Shown one piece after another: positions 43,516-53,389 of a stretch of DNA of 64,000 nucleotides; positions within the stretch are counted from its first letter, which is position 1, and each line of letters opens with the position of its first letter. Source of the stretch: Rhizobium sp. PDO1-076 (GTDB lineage Bacteria; Pseudomonadota; Alphaproteobacteria; Rhizobiales; Rhizobiaceae); the NCBI RefSeq assembly GCF_000247475.1, contig NZ_AHZC01000022.1, forward strand, positions 1-64,000, written 5' to 3'. The notes beneath the pieces were generated by a model. The model searched no databases and was not told where the DNA came from. It worked only from the letters and a program-made list of their open reading frames with translations. Position numbers and translations under genes: made by a program.

Positions 43516-44255
43516 CCGAGCCGTTGAACATCGATGAACGCGCTGACGCCTATGTGCTCGGCCTGATGGATGACACCGATCGTGCCGCTTTCGAAACGGC
43601 GATGGAAGGCGATGCGGCTTTGCAAAGGGCCGTCGGTCTCGCCCGCGACCGCTTCGTCGAACTCGATCTGGCTGGCGAGCCATCAAGCCTGTCCCCCGAT
43701 CTCTGGGCGCGCATAGAGGGCCAGTTGCAGTCGCCGGAGCAAGTGTCGGGGACCGTGCCGGTAGAGCGGAGCGGGCGAGCCGCGGAGCCTCCCGTTCCAC
43801 CAGCGAATGACAATGCAATCAGTGCACTCGGCCGCTGGAGACGCATGGCACTGTTGGCGACCGCAGCCTCTGTTCTCCTCATCGCCGGCCTCGCCTATAC
43901 CCTGACCAACCGGCCTGATCCGCAGGTCATCGCCATCCTGATGAACGATGCCGGCCAGCCGGTGGTGATGATCGAGGATTTCGGCAATGATGCCGCAAGG
44001 GTAACGCCGCTGGTCGATGTCGACGTGCCCGCCGATCGCTCGCTGCAGGTCTGGACGCTGCCGTCGAAGGACTTGGGACCGGTCTCGCTGGGCGTTCTCG
44101 ACAGCTGGCGCACGGTCATGGTCGAAGGCCCCGGCCTGCCTGGACCGCAGGAGACGCAGCTGTATGAGATCACCATCGAACCGCTGGGTGGCTCCCCGAC
44201 AGGCCGGCCAACGGGACCGATCCTCGGCAAAGGCTTTGCCAAGGTGCCGCGCTGA
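43512..44255 (+). CDS. Anti-sigma factor, RskA type
   Basis: A 247-residue single-pass membrane protein. The N-terminal cytoplasmic part (1-110) has 'D-A-Y-V-L-G-L-M-D', typical of RskA/anti-sigma K. It is followed by a membrane segment (about 111-131) and the periplasmic RskA domain with 'L-Q-V-W-T-L-P-S' and 'G-P-Q-E-T-Q-L-Y-E'. It should hold the upstream-encoded sigma factor inactive until a cell-envelope signal releases it. Confidence 0.92.
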   Translation: MTEPLNIDERADAYVLGLMDDTDRAAFETAMEGDAALQRAVGLARDRFVELDLAGEPSSLSPDLWARIEGQLQSPEQVSGTVPVERSGRAAEPPVPPANDNAISALGRWRRMALLATAASVLLIAGLAYTLTNRPDPQVIAILMNDAGQPVVMIEDFGNDAARVTPLVDVDVPADRSLQVWTLPSKDLGPVSLGVLDSWRTVMVEGPGLPGPQETQLYEITIEPLGGSPTGRPTGPILGKGFAKVPR

Positions 44256-44359
44256 GATTGGCGTGATCTAAATCGCTACCGGTGTCACGGCGCTCAAGCC
44301 TGCCTGTGGCCAGACAGACGAGCAGGCCGGATCGGGCCCGCTCGGTGATCTGTCGGTCT

Positions 44360-46177
44360 CTAGAAAAGCACGCTGGCGCCCTGATCCGCCGGTCCGGCGA
44401 TACGGCGGAAGCTGGCGAACAGTTCGCGGCCCATGCCGAATTCATTGTCGTCGAGATTGACCGTCGCGGCCGGGCGGCCAGCAAATTCGCCGGCATTGAC
44501 CAGCACTTCCAGCGTGCCGGCAATCGCGTCGAGACGAATGATGTCGCCATCCCGGATCTTGGCGATCGGGCCGCCGTCGACGGCCTCCGGCGTCACATGG
44601 ATGGCCGCCGGCACCTTGCCGGATGCACCTGACATGCGGCCGTCGGTGACCAGTGCCACCTTGAAGCCGCGATCCTGCAGCACGCCGAGCGGCGGGGTCA
44701 GGCGGTGCAGTTCCGGCATGCCGTTGGCGCGCGGACCCTGGAAGCGCACGACCGCGATGAAATCACGCTCGAGTTTGCCGGCCTTGAAAGCCTCCTGCAG
44801 TTCCTGCTGGTCGTTGAACACGATCGCCGGTGCCTCGATGACATGGCGCTCCGGTTTGACGGCGGAGATCTTGATCACCGCCTTGCCGAGCGAGCCGGTC
44901 AGCATCTTCAGGCCACCATTCGACTGGAAAGGCTTGTCGTAGGTGGTGAGCACCTTCGGGTCTGCGCTCTGTTCCGCCGATGGCTCGCGCCTGACGGTGC
45001 CGTCGTCGGCCAGCTTCGGATCGATGGCATAGGCGCTCAGACCCTGGCCATAGACCGTGCGCACGTCGTCATGCAGATATCCCGCCTTGAGGAGTTGCTT
45101 GATCAGGAAGCCCATGCCGCCGGCCGCGTGGAAATGGTTCACGTCGGCAAGCCCGTTCGGATAGACGCGTGCCAGCAGCGGCACGATGTCGGAAAGCTCG
45201 GAAATGTCTTCCCAGGTCAGCTTGATGCCGCCCGCCCGCGCCATGGCGAGCAGATGCATCGTGTGGTTCGTCGAGCCGCCGGTCGCATGCAGGCCGACCA
45301 CGCCATTGACGATCGAACGCTCGTCGATCATCTCGCCGGCCGGGGTGAACTCGTTGCCGAGTGCCGTGATCGCCAGCGCCCGCTTGGTCGCTTCTCGTGT
45401 CAGTGCGTCGCGCAGCGGTGTGCCCGGATTGATGAAGGAAGCGCCGGGCAGGTGGAAGCCCATGATCTCCATCAGCATCTGGTTGGAATTGGCCGTGCCG
45501 TAGAAGGTGCAGGTGCCAGGCCCATGATAGGACTTGGATTCGGCTTCGAGCAGTTCCTCGCGGCCGACCTTGCCTTCGGCATAGAGCTGGCGGATGCGCG
45601 ACTTCTCGTCATTCGGCAGACCGGTGGTCATCGGACCGGCCGGCACGAAGACGGCCGGCAGATGGCCGAAGGTCAGGGCGGCGATCATCAGGCCGGGCAC
45701 GATCTTGTCGCAGACACCGAGATAGACGGTGGAATCGAACATGTTGTGGCTGAGACCGATGCCGGCGGACATGGCGATCGCGTCGCGCGAAAACAGCGAC
45801 AGTTCCATGCCGGGTTGGCCTTGCGTCACGCCATCGCACATCGCCGGCACGCCGCCGGCCACCTGCGCCACGCCGCCGACTTCGGCTGCCGCCTTGCGGA
45901 TCTGGGCCGGATAGGTCTCGAACGGCTGATGCGCCGACAGCATGTCGTTGTAGGAGGTGATGATGCCGAGATTGGGGACGATGTCGCCGGCAAGCGCCGC
46001 TTTGTCCCCGGGGGAACAGACGGCAAAGCCGTGGGCGAGGTTGCCACACGAAAGCGTCGAACGATGCACGCCCTTGGTGATCGCGCGGCGCGTGCGCTCC
46101 AGATAGAGCTCGCGGGTCGGTTTCGACCGTTCGACAATGCGCTTGGTAATGGCTTCGATACGGCGATCTGCACTCAT
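44360..46177 (-). CDS. edd: Phosphogluconate dehydratase Edd
   Basis: A 605-residue enzyme converting 6-phosphogluconate to 2-keto-3-deoxy-6-phosphogluconate, the first committed step of the Entner-Doudoroff pathway. It is an IlvD/Edd-family iron-sulfur dehydratase, with '[12 protein letters not shown]', '[13 protein letters not shown]' and 'D-G-R-M-S-G-A-S-G'. The start at 46177 gives the family N-terminus M-S-A-D-R-R-I. It is third in zwf-pgl-edd, 136 bases after pgl. Confidence 0.96.
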   Translation of the reverse strand: MSADRRIEAITKRIVERSKPTRELYLERTRRAITKGVHRSTLSCGNLAHGFAVCSPGDKAALAGDIVPNLGIITSYNDMLSAHQPFETYPAQIRKAAAEVGGVAQVAGGVPAMCDGVTQGQPGMELSLFSRDAIAMSAGIGLSHNMFDSTVYLGVCDKIVPGLMIAALTFGHLPAVFVPAGPMTTGLPNDEKSRIRQLYAEGKVGREELLEAESKSYHGPGTCTFYGTANSNQMLMEIMGFHLPGASFINPGTPLRDALTREATKRALAITALGNEFTPAGEMIDERSIVNGVVGLHATGGSTNHTMHLLAMARAGGIKLTWEDISELSDIVPLLARVYPNGLADVNHFHAAGGMGFLIKQLLKAGYLHDDVRTVYGQGLSAYAIDPKLADDGTVRREPSAEQSADPKVLTTYDKPFQSNGGLKMLTGSLGKAVIKISAVKPERHVIEAPAIVFNDQQELQEAFKAGKLERDFIAVVRFQGPRANGMPELHRLTPPLGVLQDRGFKVALVTDGRMSGASGKVPAAIHVTPEAVDGGPIAKIRDGDIIRLDAIAGTLEVLVNAGEFAGRPAATVNLDDNEFGMGRELFASFRRIAGPADQGASVLF

Positions 46178-46273
46178 CGGATGTTGCTCCTCAACTGGGC
46201 GCGAGCGCCTTGGGCACGCATCGCGCGGAGGGCCTCGACAGGCCCGAACGTTCACGTCTTGTCGTTATAAAGC

Positions 46274-46300
46274 CCCTGCCGGTCTCCTCAACCGGCAGGG
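46274..46300 (-). other. Hairpin between pgl and edd
   Basis: CCCTGCCGGT (46274-46283) pairs with ACCGGCAGGG (46291-46300) around seven bases. Read on the minus strand it follows pgl and is trailed by GGGCTTTATAA. It could be a weak terminator or a processing site reducing edd expression relative to zwf-pgl. Confidence 0.55.
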
Positions 46301-46313
46301 CAGGGCAAGCCTC

Positions 46314-47012
46314 TCAGGGCGCCCAATAGATGTCGGGTACCGTCGCAGCGCGTTCAAGCACGGCCCGGATCGGCATGTCGGCTTCGTCCGTACCGGACAG
46401 CGCCTTGTCCAGCACGGTCTTCTTTTCCGCGCCTTCGATATGCACGACCAGCAGGCCGGCGTCCTGCAACGCCGAGAACGACAAGGTCAGCCTTGCCTCA
46501 CCGGCGCCCGGCGCTTCCATGGTCATCACCCGGCGTGGCTTCGAAAGGTCGAGCGCGTCTGCCAGATGGTCGCCGCCCGGGAAGAACGAGGCCGTGTGGC
46601 CATCGGTCCCCATGCCGAGGATGGCGACGTCGAAAGGCTCGCTCATCCCCGGAATGATCCCGGATGCTGCCGTGGCAGCGTCCTCGATGGTTGCTTCCGG
46701 ACGATAGAGCGGCACGAATTCGGCCGATACCGCTTCGTTCTTCAACAGATGCGTCGCGACCAGAAGATGGTTCGACCGCGCATTGTCTGCCGGCACGAAG
46801 CGTTCGTCGACCAGGGTGATCTTGACCTTCGACCAGTCGAGCTTGCACGCCGACAGAGCCTCGAAAAAGGCCTTCGGTGTCGAGCCGCCGGAAACGGCGA
46901 GCGTCGCCTCTCCCTTGGCTGCAATCGCTGCGGCCAGCGCCGAGGCAACGCGCGTGGCCAATGCCTCGGCCAGCGCCGCTCCGGTCTCGAATGTATGCAT
47001 GTGATGCGCCAT
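46314..47012 (-). CDS. pgl: 6-phosphogluconolactonase Pgl
   Basis: A 232-residue cytoplasmic enzyme hydrolysing 6-phosphogluconolactone. Motifs are 'S-G-G-S-T-P-K-A-F' near residue 40, 'D-E-R-F-V-P-A-D-N-A-R-S-N' and 'G-M-G-T-D-G-H-T-A-S-F-F-P'. The start at 47012 (M-A-H-H-M-H-T-F) gives normal length; further upstream codons run into zwf. It lies 14 bases after the zwf stop, so the two are one transcript. Confidence 0.95.
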   Translation of the reverse strand: MAHHMHTFETGAALAEALATRVASALAAAIAAKGEATLAVSGGSTPKAFFEALSACKLDWSKVKITLVDERFVPADNARSNHLLVATHLLKNEAVSAEFVPLYRPEATIEDAATAASGIIPGMSEPFDVAILGMGTDGHTASFFPGGDHLADALDLSKPRRVMTMEAPGAGEARLTLSFSALQDAGLLVVHIEGAEKKTVLDKALSGTDEADMPIRAVLERAATVPDIYWAP

Positions 47013-47026
47013 CGCGATCCCCGGCC

Positions 47027-48499
47027 TTAGTCGTTTTCGTGCCATGTACGGCCGTCGCGCTCGATCAGCGCGATGGCCTGGCTTGGTCCCCAGGTGCCGG
47101 ACGTATAGCCCTGCGCCTTCTGGCCGATTTCTTCCCAGGCTTTCAGGATCGGATCGACCCAGTTCCACGCTGCCTCGACTTCGTCGCGGCGCATGAACAG
47201 CGTCTGGTTCGAACGGATGACGTCCATCAGCAGGCGCTCATAGGCATCCGGATTGCGGACCTCGAAGGCCTGGGCAAAGCTCATGTCGAGCGATACGTGG
47301 CGCAGGCGCATGCCACCCGGACCCGGATCCTTGATCATCAGCCATTGCTTGACGCCTTCGTCCGGCTGCAGGCGAATGACCAGCTTGTTGGCTTCGATGC
47401 GGCCGGCGCTTTCGCCGAAGATCGAATGCGGGATCGGCTTGAAGGCGATGACGATCTCGGACATGCGGCTGGCAAGACGTTTGCCGGTACGCAGGTAGAA
47501 CGGTACGCCGGCCCAGCGCCAGTTGTTGATCTCGGTCTTGATGGCAACGAAGGTCTCGGTGTCCGAGGTCGCTTCCAGCTCTTCCTGATAGCCGTTGACC
47601 GGGCCGCCGGCAGAGGCGCCGGCGCGGTACTGGCCGCGCACGGTCAGCTTCTCGACATTAGCGCCGGTGATCGGCTTCAGCGAGCGCAGCACCTTCAGCT
47701 TCTCGTCGCGCACCGCTTCGGCGTCGAGCGAGGAGGGGGCTTCCATGGCAACCAGGCAAAGCAGCTGCAGGATATGGTTCTGCACCATGTCGCGCAGCGC
47801 GCCGGCCTTGTCATAATAGGTGACGCGACCTTCCAGGCCGACGGATTCGGCAACCGTGATCTGCACATGATCGATATGGGCAGAGTTCCACAGCGGCTCA
47901 TAGAGCGCGTTGGCAAAACGCAGCGCCATCAGGTTCTGCACGGTTTCCTTGCCGAGATAGTGGTCGATACGGAAGATCTGCTCTTCCTTGAACACCTTGC
48001 CGATCGTGTCGTTCAGCGCCTGGGCCGATGCGAGATCGCGGCCGATCGGCTTTTCCACCACGATGCGGGTCGACTTGGTGATCAGCTTGTGATCGCGGAT
48101 CTTGTCGGCGATGTCGCCGAAGATCGACGGGGACACCGCGAGATAGAAGGCGCGCACGATGTCTTTGCCGGCGTCGAGCAGCGTCTTCAGCTGCGGCCAG
48201 CCCTGATCGGACTTGGCGTCGACTGCGACATAGAAGATGCGGGCGAGAAATTTCGCCAGCTCGGCCTCGTCGAGTTCCTCTGCCTTCAGATGTTCCTTCA
48301 GCGCGGCGAGCGTGTACTGACGATATTCGTCGTCGGTCATGGCCGTGCGCGAAGCCCCGATGATGCGCGTCGGCTCGGTCAGCTGGCCGGCCAGCTGGCG
48401 ATGATAGAGCGCTGGCAACAGCTTGCGTTCGGCAAGGTCGCCGGTGCCGCCGAAGACGACATAGTCAAAAGGTTCAACGGGGATGATCTGGCTGCTCAT
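47027..48499 (-). CDS. zwf: Glucose-6-phosphate dehydrogenase Zwf
   Basis: A 490-residue enzyme oxidising glucose 6-phosphate to 6-phosphogluconolactone with NADP. It has the Rossmann motif 'G-G-T-G-D-L-A-E-R-K-L' near residue 17 and the catalytic block 'R-I-D-H-Y-L-G-K-E'. The start at 48499 (M-S-S-Q-I-I-P-V) gives standard length. It opens the zwf-pgl-edd operon; its promoter must lie in the 50-90 bases after the terminator at 48553-48576, unless readthrough supplies it. Confidence 0.97.
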   Translation of the reverse strand: MSSQIIPVEPFDYVVFGGTGDLAERKLLPALYHRQLAGQLTEPTRIIGASRTAMTDDEYRQYTLAALKEHLKAEELDEAELAKFLARIFYVAVDAKSDQGWPQLKTLLDAGKDIVRAFYLAVSPSIFGDIADKIRDHKLITKSTRIVVEKPIGRDLASAQALNDTIGKVFKEEQIFRIDHYLGKETVQNLMALRFANALYEPLWNSAHIDHVQITVAESVGLEGRVTYYDKAGALRDMVQNHILQLLCLVAMEAPSSLDAEAVRDEKLKVLRSLKPITGANVEKLTVRGQYRAGASAGGPVNGYQEELEATSDTETFVAIKTEINNWRWAGVPFYLRTGKRLASRMSEIVIAFKPIPHSIFGESAGRIEANKLVIRLQPDEGVKQWLMIKDPGPGGMRLRHVSLDMSFAQAFEVRNPDAYERLLMDVIRSNQTLFMRRDEVEAAWNWVDPILKAWEEIGQKAQGYTSGTWGPSQAIALIERDGRTWHEND

Positions 48500-48552
48500 A
48501 CGGCGTCTCTCACTCGGCAAGTTAGTTGGACAGGTTTGTAATCTAATCGATT

Positions 48553-48576
48553 TAAAAAAGCCACCCCGCGGGGTGA
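48553..48576 (-). terminator. Terminator between the DUF2007-like gene and zwf
   Basis: CACCCCG/CGGGGTG (48562-48575) is a complete palindrome. On the minus strand it is followed by GCTTTTTT (T-run opposite 48554-48559). It ends the upstream small gene just before the zwf promoter region. Confidence 0.8.
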
Positions 48577-48585
48577 ATTTTGCAT

Positions 48586-48990
48586 TCACTTATCGTTTTG
48601 CGGCACGCGTTGCGTCTGGTTGCGGCAATTGACCACAAGGCCAGAGGACGGCGGGGCTGCCGCAAAACCGAGCAGGGCAATGAAGAGGACAGCAATCCAG
48701 ACGCGGTAAGAAATCGCGCGGCGATCATCGCCTTGGTCCGGTTCGGCTTCTATCGATCGCAGCAGTGCGGTTGTCCGCTGCGCTTGCCGCGCAGGGACAC
48801 GGATCGGGATACCGCCGACTGCACCGGCATAGTGCGGCAGGTTGGCAATGAGGTGCCATTGCTTCGCCACGACCACAATGCCATGAGCCTCGAGATAACC
48901 GAGGCACATCGAAAAGTCGCGGATGCCGTAAGCGATAGCGACGCATTCGAGGCTGTCGCCCCGGTCCGACAGGCAGGACCCTACCTGCAT
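48586..48990 (-). CDS. Small DUF2007-like protein with C-terminal membrane anchor
   Basis: A 134-residue protein. The N-terminal half ('I-A-Y-G-I-R-D-F-S-M-C-L-G-Y-L-E-A-H-G-I', then 'P-I-R-V-P') resembles the DUF2007 small-ligand or signal-transducing fold. A membrane segment lies at about 97-120. The start at 48990 is chosen because codons further upstream enter the neighbouring oxidoreductase gene. Codon use is consistent with a real gene. Function unknown. Confidence 0.6.
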   Translation of the reverse strand: MQVGSCLSDRGDSLECVAIAYGIRDFSMCLGYLEAHGIVVVAKQWHLIANLPHYAGAVGGIPIRVPARQAQRTTALLRSIEAEPDQGDDRRAISYRVWIAVLFIALLGFAAAPPSSGLVVNCRNQTQRVPQNDK

Positions 48991-48991
48991 A

Positions 48992-50278
48992 CTAGAACCT
49001 GTCCCGCAGCGCATACCAGGTCAGCGCCAGGAACAGAAGCGGGCTTCTGAACCGTGCACCACCGGGGAAAGGCGGGATCTTGAGTTGTTTGAGCAGGTCC
49101 AGTTCACTCGAATTTCCGGCAATCGAATCGGCGTACATCTTGCCTGAATAGTTTGACAACATCACGCCATGACCGGAAAAACCGCCGATCGAGGTGACGC
49201 CGGGCATGACCTCGCGGGCAAAGGGCTTGCGCGGCAGCGTGATGCCGACCGAGCCGCCCCAGGCATGGGTCATCTCGATGTCTTTCAGGGAAGGGTAGAT
49301 CTCGGCGATCTGGCGCCGGATATGGGTGGAGATGTCGCGCGGACTGTCCGAGGTATAGGCCTCGCGGCCGCCGAACAGCAGCCGTCCGTCCTGGCTCTTG
49401 CGGAAGTAGCGCACGACGAAGCGGCTGTCGGCGACGGCTTCCGAGCCCGGGATCACATCCGGGAATTTGTCGAGCGGCACGGTCGCGCCGATGAACGAGC
49501 GGATCGGCATCACCCGGGCAGCCGTCACCGGTTCCAGATTGCCGATATAGGCATTGGTCGCGATCAGCACCTTGTCGGCGGTAATCGTGCCGCGGGGCGT
49601 CTCGATCATCGTCTTGCCGCCGTTCTGGCGGATCGCCGTGGCCGGCGTCATTTCATGGATGCGCGCCCCGGATCCTGCCGCCACGCGCGCCAGACCGATC
49701 AGCATCTTCAGCGGATGGATATGTCCGGTGCCGGTATCGCGCACGCCGCAGAAATAGCGCTGCGATCCTAGGCGCTCGGCCGTCTCGGCCTGGTCCATGA
49801 AGCTGACATGCGGATAGTTGTAGCGCGTCGCCAGGATCTCGGCCGAACGCCGATAGTCGTCGCCGTAGCTTTTCTTGTGCGAGACATTCATCTGCCCCGG
49901 CATGTATTCCATGTCGATACCATGCGTATCGGCAAAGCCGAGCAGATGCTGCTTTGCGTTTTCCGCCATGTCGAACAGCGCCTTGGAGCGCTCATAGCCG
50001 AGCTCATCTTCCAGTTCGTCCGGCCAGGCACGCTGGCCGGTGCCGAGCTGGCCGCCATTGCGGCCCGATGCGCCGTCGCCGAAGCGATGGCCTTCGATCA
50101 GCACGACCGAGACGCCACGCGTCGCCAGATGATAGGCCGCCTGCAGGCCTGTATAGCCGCCGCCGACAATGGCGACATCGGCGGTCGTCGAGCCGTCAAG
50201 CGCCGGATATTCCGGCCGCTCCCCGGCACTCGCCTGATACCAGGACAGGCCGGGTGCGATAGGACTTTGCCATGCCAT
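48992..50278 (-). CDS. puuB: FAD-dependent amine oxidoreductase, PuuB / gamma-glutamylputrescine oxidase type
   Basis: A 428-residue DAO-family flavoprotein. It has the FAD motif 'V-G-G-G-Y-T-G-L-Q-A-A' near residue 38, 'S-G-R-N-G-G-Q-L-G-T-G', and the C-terminal 'G-G-F-S-G-H-G-V'. It follows a puuA-like gamma-glutamylputrescine synthetase gene by 12 bases, so it most likely oxidises gamma-glutamylputrescine. Related family members act on other amines, so the substrate is inferred. Confidence 0.85.
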   Translation of the reverse strand: MAWQSPIAPGLSWYQASAGERPEYPALDGSTTADVAIVGGGYTGLQAAYHLATRGVSVVLIEGHRFGDGASGRNGGQLGTGQRAWPDELEDELGYERSKALFDMAENAKQHLLGFADTHGIDMEYMPGQMNVSHKKSYGDDYRRSAEILATRYNYPHVSFMDQAETAERLGSQRYFCGVRDTGTGHIHPLKMLIGLARVAAGSGARIHEMTPATAIRQNGGKTMIETPRGTITADKVLIATNAYIGNLEPVTAARVMPIRSFIGATVPLDKFPDVIPGSEAVADSRFVVRYFRKSQDGRLLFGGREAYTSDSPRDISTHIRRQIAEIYPSLKDIEMTHAWGGSVGITLPRKPFAREVMPGVTSIGGFSGHGVMLSNYSGKMYADSIAGNSSELDLLKQLKIPPFPGGARFRSPLLFLALTWYALRDRF

Positions 50279-50290
50279 GAACCGCGCTCC

Positions 50291-51727
50291 TCAGACGTTC
50301 AGGAGAAGGAATTCGCGTTCCCACGGGCTGATCACCTGCATGAAGGTCTCGAATTCGCCGCGCTTGACGCCGGCATAGAGGCCGATGAACTCGGCGCTCA
50401 GCACTTCCGCCAGCGCATCATCCGATTCCAGCTGCGACACGGCCTCCAGCAGGCCGCGCGGTAGATCGACCGAACCTTCGTTGGCGGTGCCTTCCGATGC
50501 TGCCGTCGGCTCGACCTCTTTCAGGATGCCGAGCAGGCCGCAGCCGAGCGAAGCGGCGAGCGCCAGATAGGGATTGCAGTCGGAGCCGGGCAGGCGGTTT
50601 TCGATGCGCCGCGCTGCGGCGTCGGACACAGGAACGCGGAAGGCCGTGGTGCGGTTGTCATAGCCCCAGGCATTGTTGACCGGTGCCGACATGTCGGGCG
50701 TCAGGCGGCGATAGGAATTCACGTAGGGCGCCATCATCACCAGCGCCTTGGGCACGAAACTCTGCATGCCGCCGATGAATTGGAAGAATTCCTTCGACGG
50801 GGAACCATCGGGATTGGAGAACACGTTTTTGCCGGTCTCGATATCGACCACTGACTGATGGATATGCATCGCCGATCCCGCCTGGCCCTGCATCGGCTTG
50901 GCCATGAAGGTGGCATAGATGCCGTGCTTGAGGGCAGCCTCGCGGATCGTGCGCTTGAACAGGAAGACCTGATCGGCAAGCTCGATCGGATCGCCGTGTC
51001 GCAGGTTGATCTCGAGCTGCGCCGGCCCCTCTTCATGGATCAGCGTGTCGATTTCCAGACCCTGCTTCTCCGAGAAGTGATAGATGTCGTCGATCAGTTC
51101 GTCGAATTCGTTGATGCCGGCAATCGAATAACCCTGGCCGCTGACGATGGCCCGGCCGGAGCGGCCCTTCGGCGGATGCAGCGGATAGTCGGGGTCGTCA
51201 TTGGTGGCGACGAGATAAAATTCGATTTCCGGCGCGACGACCGGTTTCCAGCCGCGATCCGCATACATGCGCACCACGTTTTTCAGCACGTTGCGCGGCG
51301 TATAGGGCACGTCCTCGCCGGTCGAGCCGACGATGTCGCAGATCACCTGCGCGGTCGGGTCGGTCTCCCATGGCACGACGGACAGCGTCGAAAGATCGGG
51401 CACCAGCTTCAGGTCGCTGTCGCGTGGCTCGTAGCGGAAATTGCCGGTTTCTTCGGGATATTCGCCGGAAATCGTGTGCCGGTAGAGCGCGGACGGCAGC
51501 GCCAGCGACGTGTTCGACGTGAACTTCGATGACGGCATCATCTTGCCGCGCGGCACGCCGGCAAGATCCGGCGTGATGCATTCGATATCCTCGATGCCGC
51601 GTGCACGCAGCCAGCCGGCCGCTTCCTTCCAACTGCTGACGCCACGCATCGATCTGGGGTCCGGGGGAATGCTCGCCTTTTTCTTTGCCGCGCCTTGGGG
51701 TCTCAGCATTGTCTTTTTAGGAGGCAT
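50291..51727 (-). CDS. puuA: Glutamine synthetase family protein, PuuA / gamma-glutamylputrescine synthetase type
   Basis: A 478-residue GS-fold ligase with catalytic-domain blocks 'A-P-E-I-E-F-Y-L', 'G-P-A-Q-L-E-I-N', 'G-Q-A-G-S-A-M-H-I-H-Q-S' and 'N-R-L-P-G-S-D-C-N-P-Y'. A basic N-terminal extension of about 30 residues precedes the family start. With the PuuB-like oxidase it would start putrescine breakdown by joining putrescine to glutamate. It is divergent from the flavoprotein gene at 51853. Confidence 0.88.
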   Translation of the reverse strand: MPPKKTMLRPQGAAKKKASIPPDPRSMRGVSSWKEAAGWLRARGIEDIECITPDLAGVPRGKMMPSSKFTSNTSLALPSALYRHTISGEYPEETGNFRYEPRDSDLKLVPDLSTLSVVPWETDPTAQVICDIVGSTGEDVPYTPRNVLKNVVRMYADRGWKPVVAPEIEFYLVATNDDPDYPLHPPKGRSGRAIVSGQGYSIAGINEFDELIDDIYHFSEKQGLEIDTLIHEEGPAQLEINLRHGDPIELADQVFLFKRTIREAALKHGIYATFMAKPMQGQAGSAMHIHQSVVDIETGKNVFSNPDGSPSKEFFQFIGGMQSFVPKALVMMAPYVNSYRRLTPDMSAPVNNAWGYDNRTTAFRVPVSDAAARRIENRLPGSDCNPYLALAASLGCGLLGILKEVEPTAASEGTANEGSVDLPRGLLEAVSQLESDDALAEVLSAEFIGLYAGVKRGEFETFMQVISPWEREFLLLNV

Positions 51728-51852
51728 GTCTCACCGGTTCGGATTGTTGATGCCAGCATCATAACCAGACTTTGCCAATTGGCGAGGGGGGACCGTTGAC
51801 TTTGACGGCCCGATCGAAAAGACAGGCGGTGAACTCGGATCGGGAGCCAAGC

Positions 51853-53034
51853 ATGGCCAAGCAGTATGATGTCGCCATCCTTGGCGCAGGCGCGGCCGGC
51901 ATGATGGCAGCGATGGCGGCGGGCAAACGCGGCCGCTCGGTTGTCATTCTCGACCACGCCAAGGCACCGGGCGAAAAGATCCGCATCTCCGGCGGCGGCC
52001 GCTGCAACTTCACCAACATTCATGCCGGTCCGAAGAACTATCTGTCGAACAATCCGCATTTCGCCAAGTCGGCGCTGGCTCGCTATACCCCGCATGATTT
52101 CATCGCCATGGTCGATCGCCACAAGATTGCCTGGCATGAGAAGACCCTTGGTCAGTTGTTCTGCGATGACAGCGCCAAGGATATCATCCGCATGCTGCTC
52201 GAAGAGATGCGGGCCGCCCATGTCGACCTCAGGCTTTCGACTACGATCGACACGGTCGAGCACGGCATCGACGGCTTTCGCCTGCAGACTTCGGAGGGGG
52301 CAATCACGGCCAGATCGCTGGTGGTTGCCTGCGGCGGAAAGTCGATCCCGAAAATGGGCGCTACCGGTTTTGGCTATCGTATCGCCGAGCAATTCGGCCT
52401 GACCGTGACCGAGACAAGGCCGGCGCTCGTGCCCTTGACGCTGGAGCCGAACCTGCTCGCCGATCTGGCCGAGCTCGCCGGTGTTGCGGTCGACGCCGAA
52501 ATCCGCCACGGCAAGACAAGCTTCCACGAAGCCATGTTGTTCACCCATCGCGGTCTCTCGGGTCCGTCGATCCTGCAGATCTCCAGCTTCTGGCGCGAGG
52601 GCGACGAGATCCTCCTGTCGCTGGAACCGGATGTGGCGATCCTCGAGGGCCTGAAGCAGGCCAGGCGCGAAAACGGTCGACAGGCGGTACAGACCGTGCT
52701 TGCCCAGCACCTGCCCAAGCGCCTTGCGCAATATATTGCCGACAGCCTGAAGCTGGACAGGCCGCTGGCCGATCAGTCTGACAAGGCCTTGGCGGCCGTC
52801 GAGCAGCATCTCCGCCGCTGGGTAATCAAGCCCGCCGGATCGGAAGGTTATCGCACTGCGGAAGTCACCCTCGGCGGTGTCGACACACGCCACCTCGATA
52901 GCCGCACGATGATGGCCAGGGATGTCCCGGGTCTCTATTTCATCGGCGAATGCGTGGATGTCACCGGTTGGCTGGGCGGCTTTAATTTCCAGTGGGCCTG
53001 GGCGTCCGGATTTGCCGCTGGCGAGAGCTTGTGA
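51853..53034 (+). CDS. BaiN / HI0933-like FAD-dependent oxidoreductase
   Basis: A 393-residue flavoprotein with the FAD motif 'L-G-A-G-A-A-G-M-M-A-A' (about 9-19), 'S-G-G-G-R-C-N-F-T-N' and C-terminal 'G-L-Y-F-I-G-E-C-V-D-V-T-G'-like sequence (begins P-G-L-Y-F). This is the conserved HI0933/BaiN family of unknown general role; one member reduces bile-acid intermediates. The start at 51853 gives the family N-terminus; in-frame codons upstream lie in the shared promoter region with puuA. Confidence 0.9.
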   Translation: MAKQYDVAILGAGAAGMMAAMAAGKRGRSVVILDHAKAPGEKIRISGGGRCNFTNIHAGPKNYLSNNPHFAKSALARYTPHDFIAMVDRHKIAWHEKTLGQLFCDDSAKDIIRMLLEEMRAAHVDLRLSTTIDTVEHGIDGFRLQTSEGAITARSLVVACGGKSIPKMGATGFGYRIAEQFGLTVTETRPALVPLTLEPNLLADLAELAGVAVDAEIRHGKTSFHEAMLFTHRGLSGPSILQISSFWREGDEILLSLEPDVAILEGLKQARRENGRQAVQTVLAQHLPKRLAQYIADSLKLDRPLADQSDKALAAVEQHLRRWVIKPAGSEGYRTAEVTLGGVDTRHLDSRTMMARDVPGLYFIGECVDVTGWLGGFNFQWAWASGFAAGESL

Positions 53035-53245
53035 CCGCGCATCAATGGCCGGCTTGGCCACAATGTTTGCCTTTTCCAGTGATCCACGCCAGCTTCGCCT
53101 GATAATTCAGCACTTGTTAACATGCGTCCGCCATCCTGAAGCACTGCCGGAGCGGTGACCCTCAGGGATCCGTGACATGACGTCGGGCCGGCAAGCCCGA
53201 AAAGGCATGCTTCCTGTCGAGTGGCCCACTATGAGGACAGCGCTG

Positions 53246-53389
53246 ATGAACAGACATGATCGCAAACCCCGCGCCATTGCCATTGCCCGCACGCGGGACG
53301 CCGACCGCGACCGGCTGCTCCATATCGCCATTCTCAGCGCTTACGCAGCAAGCGCGCTGGCCGCTCTTGCCATCTGCCTGATCCACTGA
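53246..53389 (+). CDS. Possible small membrane protein (47 residues)
   Basis: A short frame with a basic N-terminus (M-N-R-H-D-R-K-P-R) and a hydrophobic C-terminus (I-A-I-L-S-A-Y-A-A-S-A-L-A-A), a single-pass membrane pattern. GAGGAC lies eight bases upstream of the ATG. An in-frame start at 53177 would give 70 residues. Without comparative data this is tentative. Confidence 0.35.
   Translation: MNRHDRKPRAIAIARTRDADRDRLLHIAILSAYAASALAALAICLIH

Noticed and set aside
44705-46270. A 521-codon plus-strand frame opposite edd
   Set aside because: The minus-strand Edd is complete with active-site motifs; the plus-strand product is Arg/His-rich and without recognisable motifs.
46877-48541. A 554-codon plus-strand frame opposite pgl and zwf
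   Set aside because: It spans two genuine enzymes and their junction on the other strand, with no independent support.
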